Positions 1-6,549 of a stretch of DNA of 24,828 nt are shown piece after piece. Location: NCBI GenBank assembly GCA_016926985.1, contig JAFGNO010000017.1:1-24828 (forward strand), given 5' to 3'. Both the position numbers and the translations under genes were made by a program. Position 1 is the first letter of the stretch. Every line of letters begins with the position of its first letter. The notes beneath the pieces were generated by a model. It had not been told where the DNA came from. It did not search any database and saw only the letters and a list, made by a program, of their open reading frames with translations. The DNA is from Anaerolineae bacterium (GTDB taxonomy: Bacteria > Chloroflexota > Anaerolineae > Aggregatilineales > UBA3940).

Positions 1-1799
1 ACAAGGCAGCCAACATCGCAGGCACCCTGCACATTGACCTGCCCGCGCAGGGGGTTGATCCCGGCAGAGGGTTTGCCAACCTGCCCGCAGAGCATGGACA
101 GATTAGCCAGCGTCTTTACCAGGTCGGTGCCCATGCTGCGCTGGGTAATGCCCATTGCATAGAGAATGCTGCTGCGCCCGCGCTCATCCAGGTAGACCGA
201 CTGACCAAAGGCTCGTTCTCCCAGGGCATAGACCCGGGCAGCCTCGACAATCTGCTCAACTGGAACCCCGGACATCAGCGCAGCATATTCAGGGGTGTAT
301 TCTTCAAGAACAGCCGCAAATTCGTCATATCCCTCTGTTCGCTCACTCACGAAGTCATCATTGCCCCACCCCTCGCGGATGATGGTATGCATGATCGCAA
401 GGAAGACATAGATATCGGCCCCGGGCTTGACCTGCAGGTGAAGGGTCGCATGCTGGGTTATTGGGATACGCCGTGGATCGATAACGATCAGGCTGGCGCC
501 TCGTTTTACCGCGCGGACAACCTCATAACTGATCACAGGGTGTGTTTCAGAGGTGTTTGATCCGGTGATAAAGATGCAGTCTGCATCACGGATTTCATGG
601 ATTGAGTTGGTCATTGCGCCGCTTCCGAAGGCCTGCATGAGACCGGCGACTGTTGAGCTATGGCAAAGTCTGGCGCAGTGATCCAGGTTATTTGTCCCGA
701 TCCCGGCCCGGATGAACTTCTGGAACAGGTAATTCTCCTCATTGGTGCAGCGGGCTGATGACAACCCCATGACGGCATCCGGGCCGTGGTCTTTGACGAC
801 ATCCGCCAGCTTTCCGGCAACGACATCCAGCGCCGTGTCCCAATCAATCGGCAGGAAGTGTTCATCGAGGCAAGAGGCGGGAAGGTCCAGCGGGGAGGTT
901 TCTGGCAATTCCCATGGCTCATCGGTCAGGCCCAGGTCATAAGCCAGGTCCCGGCGGATAAGTGGTACGGTCAGTCGCTCCGGGCTGGCAGCGAAATCCC
1001 AGCCATAACGCCCTTTGGTGCAGAGAAACTCGCCGTTAACCGGGCCATCAGACGTTCCTTGAGCATAGATAATCTCCCCATCTTTGACCGCATATTCGAT
1101 CTGGCAGCCCACGCCACAATAGCCACAGATGGTCTTGATTCGCTCCATCTCCCATTCGCGCCCCTTGCCCTGACGTGATACGGGCATGAGTGCCGCAGTA
1201 GGGCAGACCTGCACGCAGCTTCCGCAGAAAACACAGGATGAATCAAGCATGTCGCAATCAAATGGGGTAGCAATATGGCACTCAAACCCACGCCCGGTGA
1301 AGTCAATGGCATGGACACCCACAATCTCGTCGCAAACCCGGATGCAGCGACCGCACAGGATGCAGTACTGGTGATCGCGGATAAAAAACGGGTTGTCATC
1401 CTGGTAGAGATCGCGTGATATGGCAGGTATGTAACTTGTTTCAGTAACACCGTACTCATAGGCGTATTTCTGAAGCAGACAGGAACCGGCTTTTTCGCAG
1501 GTAACGCAGTTCAAAGGGTGGTCGGACACAAAGAGATCTATAATCTCCTTACGCATTGCAGTGAGCTGCTCAGACTGCGTCCGGACGATCAGGCCCTCCT
1601 CACAGGCCAAGCCGCAGCTTGGCACAGGAAAAGCCCTCCCCTCAATCTCCACAAGACACAGACGGCACCCACCCGACACACTCAACTCCGGGTGATAGCA
1701 CAAGTGAGGAATATGTATGTCATTTGCCAGGGCTGCTTCCAGAACATTTATTCCGGCTTCTGCCTGAATGGTTTTTCCATCGATTGTCAGTTCAATCAT
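1..1799 (-). CDS. fdhA: NAD-linked formate dehydrogenase, catalytic alpha subunit (FdsA/FdhA type), partial at C terminus
   Basis: This is the molybdenum subunit that oxidises formate to CO2 and passes electrons to the NuoE/NuoF-like diaphorase encoded just upstream. The frame is open from the ATG at 1797-1799 to the window edge (599 codons visible), so the C terminus is missing. Domains in order: a [2Fe-2S] ferredoxin (Cys34, 45, 48, 62), a NuoG-type His(Cys)3 cluster (His94, Cys98, 101, 107), two [4Fe-4S] sites (Cys146/149/152/156 and Cys189/192/195/199), then the molybdopterin domain with its own [4Fe-4S] site (Cys225, 228, 232, 260). The Mo ligand is Cys379 in HCARLCHSSTVAGL, so this is a cysteine and not a selenocysteine enzyme. 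A GGAGAG Shine-Dalgarno lies 4 nt before the ATG, and 33 nt separate it from the nuoF stop. It could be called a NuoG-like protein, but the HCARLCHSS and GSNTSETHPV motifs favour formate dehydrogenase. Confidence 0.92.
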   Translation of the reverse strand, partial: MIELTIDGKTIQAEAGINVLEAALANDIHIPHLCYHPELSVSGGCRLCLVEIEGRAFPVPSCGLACEEGLIVRTQSEQLTAMRKEIIDLFVSDHPLNCVTCEKAGSCLLQKYAYEYGVTETSYIPAISRDLYQDDNPFFIRDHQYCILCGRCIRVCDEIVGVHAIDFTGRGFECHIATPFDCDMLDSSCVFCGSCVQVCPTAALMPVSRQGKGREWEMERIKTICGYCGVGCQIEYAVKDGEIIYAQGTSDGPVNGEFLCTKGRYGWDFAASPERLTVPLIRRDLAYDLGLTDEPWELPETSPLDLPASCLDEHFLPIDWDTALDVVAGKLADVVKDHGPDAVMGLSSARCTNEENYLFQKFIRAGIGTNNLDHCARLCHSSTVAGLMQAFGSGAMTNSIHEIRDADCIFITGSNTSETHPVISYEVVRAVKRGASLIVIDPRRIPITQHATLHLQVKPGADIYVFLAIMHTIIREGWGNDDFVSERTEGYDEFAAVLEEYTPEYAALMSGVPVEQIVEAARVYALGERAFGQSVYLDERGRSSILYAMGITQRSMGTDLVKTLANLSMLCGQVGKPSAGINPLRGQVNVQGACDVGCL

Positions 1800-1832
1800 C
1801 GTTCTCTCCACGTTCGGTCATGAGGGGGACGG

Positions 1833-3572
1833 CTAATCAGCCGCCGCTTCCTGATTGGTCTTGTTCTGGATCAAGGCTTCGTATTCGTGCCTGAAATAGG
1901 TCAGGGTACTCAGTACCGGGTTAGGCGCTGACTGCCCTAGCCCGCAAAGGCTGGCAGCCGAGACGAATTTGCAGAGCTTTTCCAATTTATCAAGGTCATC
2001 AAGCTCTCCCTGCCCGGCGATCAGTTTATCCAGCAAAGCCCTGATCTGAACCGTGCCGACACGGCAAGGGACACATTTCCCGCAGCTCTCGTCCACACAG
2101 AAATCCATAAAGAAGCGAGCGAACTCTGGCATGCTGGTCGTGTCGTCAATGATCACCAAACCGCCGGAGCCCATGATCGAGCCAAGTTTCTTCAGATTCT
2201 CGTAGTCCACCGGCGTGTCCAGGTAATCAGCGGAAATGCAGCCGCCGCTGGGACCGCCAGTCTGAGCGGCTTTGAAGGTGTGCCCTTCTGATACGCCCTC
2301 GCCAATATCGTAGACGATCTCTCGAAGGGTGATGCCCATTGGCACTTCAATCAGACCGGTATTGCGGAGTTGCCCTGCCAGGGCAAACACCTTGGTGCCC
2401 TTGCTCTTTTCGGTACCGATTGCTGCATACCACTCCGGGCCATGGTTGATAATCGGGGGAACGCTGGCGACCGTTTCCACATTGTTGATCACCGTTGGGG
2501 CATTCCAGAGCCCAGACGTAGTCGGATAGGGCGGACGCATGCGCGGCATTCCACGTTTGCCCTCCACCGAATTGATCAAAGCCGTTTCCTCACCGCAGAC
2601 AAAGGCGCCGGCGCCAATTCTCACATCGGCATCAAAGGAGAAATTTGTCCCCAGCACAGAACTGCCAAGTATACCTCGCCGGCGCGCCAGCCGGATAGCT
2701 CGCTGTAAACGCTGGATGGCAATCGGGTATTCGCCCCGCACATAAAGGTAGCCATAGGATGCGCCAATGGCATAGGCAGCGATGATCATCCCTTCCAGCA
2801 CACGATGGGGGTCATCTTCCATGACCGTGCGATCCATATAAGCGCCGGGGTCGCCCTCGTCGCCATTGACAATCATATATTTGGTGTCGCCAACGGCAAG
2901 ACGCCCGAAATTCCACTTCATCCCGGTAGGAAACCCCGCGCCTCCGCGCCCCCGCAGCCCGCTTTTAAGGATGGTTTGGCAGACATCTTCAGGTGTCATG
3001 TTTGCCAGCACATGCGCGAGTGCCTGATAGCCACCATGTGCCAGATAATCCTCAAGGCTTTGCGGATCAACGTGACCGATCTCCGACAGCACAACTTTCA
3101 CCTGTTTGGTGAAGAAGGGATGATCCAGTGACAGTACATACTGTTCCAGGCCTTTTTGTTCCTGTGCCTTGCGCAGGCTCGCCCGGAAGTGCGGAAAATC
3201 GTGAGGGAGTATGTCGCCTTCCTCGTCAGCGGTATCGTCTTTGTCATCCGGCGGGATGGGAAGATGTTCCGCTACAATCTTCAGCGCAACCTCCGGCGAG
3301 ACACGCTGGTAGACCACGTCCGGTTCATCCTTGGTTTCCACACGTACAAGCGGGCCCCGGCTGCACAATCCCATGCAGCCGGTTGCCACGACCTCAACTT
3401 CATGCTCATGGCATTCACAGGCGGCAACCGACTGCTCCAGCATGGAATGAGTGGCCCCTGCGCCTGCTGAAAGACAGGCGGTGCTGGTGCAGCAAAATAT
3501 CCGGTGTTTATACTGCTCCTGGCGTTCACGTTCTTTCTGGGCTAGTTCTTGAAGCTTTGAAAAGTCCATCAT
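1833..3572 (-). CDS. nuoF: NADH/FMN-binding diaphorase subunit of formate dehydrogenase (NuoF/FdsB type)
   Basis: This is the flavoprotein subunit that moves electrons between the iron-sulfur chain and NAD(H). The 579-residue protein starts with a thioredoxin-like [2Fe-2S] domain (Cys28, Cys33, Cys66, Cys70), as in FdsB/HoxF/HndC-type proteins and unlike complex I NuoF. Next is the FMN/NADH core with GRGGAGFPTGMKW at 208-220, GDEGDPGAYMDR near 237-248 and CGEET at 326-330. It ends with a [4Fe-4S] site (Cys497, 500, 503, 543). It lacks the extra C-terminal ferredoxin domain seen in HndC-like hydrogenase subunits, which fits a formate dehydrogenase partner. Two ATGs lie in tandem. The first overlaps the nuoE stop by 4 bases. 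The second (3567-3569) has the better distance to the GGAGG and could be the true start. The tight overlap implies translational coupling with nuoE. Confidence 0.95.
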   Translation of the reverse strand: MMDFSKLQELAQKERERQEQYKHRIFCCTSTACLSAGAGATHSMLEQSVAACECHEHEVEVVATGCMGLCSRGPLVRVETKDEPDVVYQRVSPEVALKIVAEHLPIPPDDKDDTADEEGDILPHDFPHFRASLRKAQEQKGLEQYVLSLDHPFFTKQVKVVLSEIGHVDPQSLEDYLAHGGYQALAHVLANMTPEDVCQTILKSGLRGRGGAGFPTGMKWNFGRLAVGDTKYMIVNGDEGDPGAYMDRTVMEDDPHRVLEGMIIAAYAIGASYGYLYVRGEYPIAIQRLQRAIRLARRRGILGSSVLGTNFSFDADVRIGAGAFVCGEETALINSVEGKRGMPRMRPPYPTTSGLWNAPTVINNVETVASVPPIINHGPEWYAAIGTEKSKGTKVFALAGQLRNTGLIEVPMGITLREIVYDIGEGVSEGHTFKAAQTGGPSGGCISADYLDTPVDYENLKKLGSIMGSGGLVIIDDTTSMPEFARFFMDFCVDESCGKCVPCRVGTVQIRALLDKLIAGQGELDDLDKLEKLCKFVSAASLCGLGQSAPNPVLSTLTYFRHEYEALIQNKTNQEAAAD

Positions 3573-4111
3573 GCCTCCACTTCTGACCGGGTATGTTCTG
3601 CTTGAGTGGTTTCAGCGGACAGGGCAATAATCTCCCGCACACGCTGTAAGGTGGTTTCAGGAGTCTGTTTGCCCGTTACATCACCATCAATTACCACCAC
3701 GGGCGCCAGCCCACAGCTGCCAAGACAGCGCGCTGTTTTCAAGCTAAACACGCCATCCGGCGTGGTCTGACCTTCATCAATATTGAAAGCCTCACTCAGT
3801 GCGTTCACAATCAGGTTGGAACCCTTGACATGGCAGGCTGTGCCGGTGCAGATAATACAGTTATGATCGCCCAGCGGATCGAAAGTGAACATATGGTAAA
3901 AGGTTGCCACGCCATAAACCTGGCTCAGTGGGACATTCAACTGATCTGAAACATAACCCAAAAGCTCTTCGGAGAGGTAGCCGAAAGCTTCCTGCGTGGT
4001 ATTCAGGACCTCCAAAAGGGCGTCCTTCTGGTAGTCAAACCGCTTCATCGACCGATCGATGAGTTGGTAACGCTTATCGCTTTCAGCATTGCCACTGCTT
4101 CGATCACTCAT
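3569..4111 (-). CDS. nuoE: NuoE/FdsG-type [2Fe-2S] subunit of the formate dehydrogenase diaphorase
   Basis: This is the small thioredoxin-fold electron-transfer subunit that pairs with NuoF to form the NAD-reducing module. At 180 residues it has normal family length. The N-terminal helical part (about 20-75) contains the typical VPLSQVYGVATFYHMF stretch. The cluster ligands are Cys88 and Cys93 (CTGTAC) and Cys129 and Cys133 (CLGSC), followed by GLAPVV. It is the first gene of the operon nuoE-nuoF-fdhA, the order known for fdsG-fdsB-fdsA. An AAGGA-like Shine-Dalgarno lies 7 nt before the ATG. The last codons overlap the start of nuoF. Confidence 0.95.
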   Translation of the reverse strand: MSDRSSGNAESDKRYQLIDRSMKRFDYQKDALLEVLNTTQEAFGYLSEELLGYVSDQLNVPLSQVYGVATFYHMFTFDPLGDHNCIICTGTACHVKGSNLIVNALSEAFNIDEGQTTPDGVFSLKTARCLGSCGLAPVVVIDGDVTGKQTPETTLQRVREIIALSAETTQAEHTRSEVEA

Positions 4112-4236
4112 ATATCATCCTTTCATGCAGAACTGGCGGAGAGACGGGCTTCCTGGCAGGAGACAGTCAAACAGCGAGAGGCTATTGATTGCAAAGCTGC
4201 CAGTTAAAACCCTAAATTCTTGCGTCTGGAAGACTC

Positions 4237-4250
4237 TTTTGCGCGCAAAA
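4237..4250. repeat. Perfect 14-bp palindrome, candidate operator
   Basis: TTTTGCGCGCAAAA is its own reverse complement over all 14 bases. It sits about 126 bp upstream of nuoE, in the only regulatory gap available to the formate dehydrogenase operon. Its shape suits a dimeric regulator. The regulator is unknown, and chance is possible. Confidence 0.45.
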
Positions 4251-4372
4251 CTGGCCCAATGAGGCAAATCCCAGTTGCAAACAATGAACCCATTGTAGAG
4301 TCCATATTCCGGTTATGGTAGTGCTGAATGTCACAATGATCAAGGAAACTCAAAATGGCCATCGCCTGACAA

Positions 4373-4400
4373 TTACCGTACAAACCCTATCTGGTATAAA
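4373..4400 (+). promoter_or_regulatory. Candidate trxB promoter with extended -10
   Basis: A TATAAA hexamer at 4395-4400 is preceded by TGG, giving a TGn extended -10. TTACCG at 4373-4378 lies 16 bp upstream as a weak -35. Transcription would start near 4407 and leave a leader of about 160 nt before trxB. It was assigned by eye. Confidence 0.35.
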
Positions 4401-4569
4401 ATGTGAAGCCTGCAACCCTCGTCCAATCCAGATAGAACGCTTGATAGGCACTGAAGCGATCCGGATACCGATGAAAATCATACTGGCAGTAAGTAGTAAA
4501 TGCAACCATGACAGGGTGAGCAGCATCTGAATAATAATTTGAGACTATCCCGCTGGAGATTTGTGAAAA

Positions 4570-5493
4570 ATGCAGGAAGAAAATGTCATTATCATTGGTT
4601 CCGGCCCGGCAGGCTTGACAGCCGCCCTCTATACAGCTCGTGCCAATCTTAATCCACTGGTGATCGCTGGCGACCAGATTGGCGGACAGGTGTCGATTAC
4701 CAGTGAAGTGGAGAATTATCCCGGTTTCCCGGAGGGTCTGACTGGGCCGGAACTGGTAGAACGATTTAAAGAACAGGCTGAACGCTTTGGTGCCCGGCTC
4801 GAATATGCCATGGTCAGCGAAGTGGACTTCACGCAAGGGGTCCCCTTCACCATAAAAACGGGCAGCAACACCTACCAGGCACATTCCGTGATACTTGCTT
4901 TGGGAGCATCCGCCCGCAGGCTGGGCGTACCCGGTGAGGAGGCCTACATCGGCAGGGGCGTGAGTTACTGCGCTACCTGTGATGGCTTCTTTTTCAGAGG
5001 CAAGGATGTTGTGGTCATCGGTGGTGGCGACAGTGCCATAGAAGAGGGTATTTTCCTGACAAAGTTTGCTGACTCAGTCAAAATCATCCATCGGCGGGAC
5101 GAGCTGCGGGCTAAACCGATCCTGCAGGACCGCGCCTTCAGAAATGAGAAGATTTCTCTTGTCTGGAACACGGTGGTCGATGAAATTGTGGGAGAACAGC
5201 TTGTCACTGGAGTCAAAACAACAGCTGTTAAAACGGGCGAAAAAGGCCAGATTGCAACCGATGGGGCCTTTATCTTCATCGGTCATGACCCGAATTCACA
5301 CCTGTTTAAGGGACAGCTACAAATGGATGACCACGGCTACGTGATCGCCGATGCAAACCGGATGACCAGCGTGCCGGGCGTATTTGCTGCGGGAGAAATC
5401 CAGGACCCGGTATGGCGGCAGGTGGCCACATCCGTAGGGCAGGGAACAGAAGCTGCAATGGCCTGCACCCGCTGGCTTGAGGAGAACGAGTGA
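4570..5493 (+). CDS. trxB: Thioredoxin reductase (FAD- and NADPH-dependent, TrxB family)
   Basis: This cytosolic flavoenzyme passes electrons from NADPH through FAD and a redox disulfide to thioredoxin or a similar partner. The 307-residue length is typical of the low-molecular-weight family. The FAD dinucleotide motif GSGPAG is at 10-15, the redox pair is Cys134/Cys137 in CATC, the NADPH Rossmann motif GGGDSA is at 151-156 and HRRDELR at 174-180. The C-terminal FAD motif is AAGEIQD (273-279) where E. coli-type enzymes have GDV, a conservative Asp-to-Glu change next to the flavin. The HRRDxxR motif favours NADPH over NADH. The gene stands alone, divergent from the formate dehydrogenase operon and 17 bp from the stop of the convergent response regulator. 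A flavodoxin/ferredoxin-type reductase is less likely because of the CATC site. Confidence 0.93.
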   Translation: MQEENVIIIGSGPAGLTAALYTARANLNPLVIAGDQIGGQVSITSEVENYPGFPEGLTGPELVERFKEQAERFGARLEYAMVSEVDFTQGVPFTIKTGSNTYQAHSVILALGASARRLGVPGEEAYIGRGVSYCATCDGFFFRGKDVVVIGGGDSAIEEGIFLTKFADSVKIIHRRDELRAKPILQDRAFRNEKISLVWNTVVDEIVGEQLVTGVKTTAVKTGEKGQIATDGAFIFIGHDPNSHLFKGQLQMDDHGYVIADANRMTSVPGVFAAGEIQDPVWRQVATSVGQGTEAAMACTRWLEENE

Positions 5494-5510
5494 GGAGAAG
5501 CTAGATTGCG

Positions 5511-6410
5511 CTAATTGCGCAGCCGGTTAATCGCCAGGCCCAGGGCAGCATAGTCAGCAAGGTGAGCCAGCAGGTTTAAGAGCCGATCGGATTCCTCCGC
5601 GGGAGAAATATCAACACTCAGCGCGCCAACCGGGCGTCGGTCGATGAAAATCGGCGCAGATAACTGCATGGTTGCGCGGCCTGTAGCGGGGTCCGTGAAG
5701 GGTTCCGCGCTGGCACCCGGCTGACCGGTTCGGATGGTTGCTTCGACCAGGGAATCTCGCATAGCGCGCCCGGTGAAGACCACCGGGCCGCGTTCTTCTT
5801 TAATGGCCTGCTCAACGAGTGTGTTGCCAGGCGTTTCCAGCAAATAAGCAATTGTGCGCCGTGCCCTGAGCAACAGGGACGAAGTTTCAATAATCTGCTC
5901 AATCATGTCGCTCAATGATGGGAGAAGGGTAAGCGTTTTGCCCACCTCAAAGAGCGCCTCAAGCTCAGCAACCCGGTAGGACAGGTTGCGATTGGCAACA
6001 ACCAGTTCCTCCATCAATTTATCGCGCTCGCGGCGCAGGCGCGCCTCACTCAATGCCCGCTCAACGGCCTCCAGCAATTCCTGATCCTCAAAAGGCTTGA
6101 TCACATAATCACGGACGCCGAGCCGGAAGACCTCAATAGCCAGCTCTTCAGACCCATGAAATGTCATCAGGACAACCGGAACCTGGATGCCATTTTCGCG
6201 CATCTTATAAAGCAGTCCCAATCCACTGAGCCCTGGCATTTGCAGATCGGTGAGCACAAGCTCCGGCGCCTGGGAGAGGATTAAATCGAAAGCCTCAAAG
6301 CCATTATGGGCCTCGATGCAGCGATAGCCATTTGGCTCCAGCATATAATTGACAACCGAATCGCGGAGTTCATCACTGTCATCAACAACGAGAATGGTCT
6401 CTCTGTTCAT
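5511..6410 (-). CDS. Response regulator with REC, coiled-coil and GAF domains, no DNA-binding output
   Basis: The N-terminal receiver domain (1-120) has the acidic pair Asp10/Asp11, phospho-acceptor Asp55 in LTDLQMPG, switch Thr83 and Lys105 in the IKPF motif. A charged helical segment (about 115-150) that looks like a signalling coiled coil leads into a GAF domain (about 150-299). No HTH, GGDEF, EAL, HD-GYP or kinase output follows. The protein therefore probably works by protein-protein contact, or the GAF domain senses a ligand or redox state. The gene is monocistronic: it has its own promoter, and the pheT hairpin lies upstream. The cognate kinase is not evident. The GAF-GAF histidine kinase at 11217 is in the same window but not adjacent. 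Confidence 0.88.
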   Translation of the reverse strand: MNRETILVVDDSDELRDSVVNYMLEPNGYRCIEAHNGFEAFDLILSQAPELVLTDLQMPGLSGLGLLYKMRENGIQVPVVLMTFHGSEELAIEVFRLGVRDYVIKPFEDQELLEAVERALSEARLRRERDKLMEELVVANRNLSYRVAELEALFEVGKTLTLLPSLSDMIEQIIETSSLLLRARRTIAYLLETPGNTLVEQAIKEERGPVVFTGRAMRDSLVEATIRTGQPGASAEPFTDPATGRATMQLSAPIFIDRRPVGALSVDISPAEESDRLLNLLAHLADYAALGLAINRLRN

Positions 6411-6444
6411 AGATGCTTTCCCGGCGTAACTTCACCTGTTTGCC

Positions 6445-6453
6445 AGTATAGCA
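6445..6453 (-). promoter_or_regulatory. Extended -10 promoter of the REC-GAF response regulator
   Basis: Read on the minus strand the element is TGC-TATACT, an extended -10. It would start transcription near 6438, about 28 nt before the ATG at 6410. There is no good -35 at the usual distance. Confidence 0.5.
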
Positions 6454-6487
6454 TTGCCAGCAAATTGGCGCTTTTTCGGTAAAGCGA

Positions 6488-6525
6488 AGGGCCAGCCATA
6501 GTCATTAGAAGAAGTGGCTGGCCCT
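6488..6525 (-). terminator. Terminator-like hairpin after pheT
   Basis: An 11-bp perfect stem (AGGGCCAGCCA at 6488-6498 paired with 6515-6525) with a 16-nt loop lies 25 bp beyond the pheT stop. The following minus-strand sequence is only moderately T-rich, so it may be a weak or Rho-aided terminator separating pheT from the response regulator. Confidence 0.6.
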
Positions 6526-6549
6526 GGTCTATTGTGCCTGAGTAAAGGC

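Larger units (their letters stand above)
4112..4569. other. Divergent intergenic region between the formate dehydrogenase operon and trxB
   Basis: This 458-base stretch holds no credible gene. A 71-codon open frame at 4315-4530 has no Shine-Dalgarno and no recognisable sequence. The region must contain the promoter of the minus-strand nuoE operon, for which I could not choose a convincing -35/-10 pair, and a candidate trxB promoter on the plus strand. A perfect 14-bp palindrome lies at 4237-4250, on the nuoE side. Confidence 0.7.

Noticed and set aside
661..663. Possible selenocysteine at the Mo-ligand position of the formate dehydrogenase
   Set aside because: The codon for residue 379 reads TGC on the minus strand, an ordinary cysteine, so no in-frame TGA or SECIS element is needed.
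4315..4530. Small 71-residue open frame in the divergent gap
   Set aside because: It has no Shine-Dalgarno and no recognisable motif, and it overlaps the likely trxB promoter and leader.
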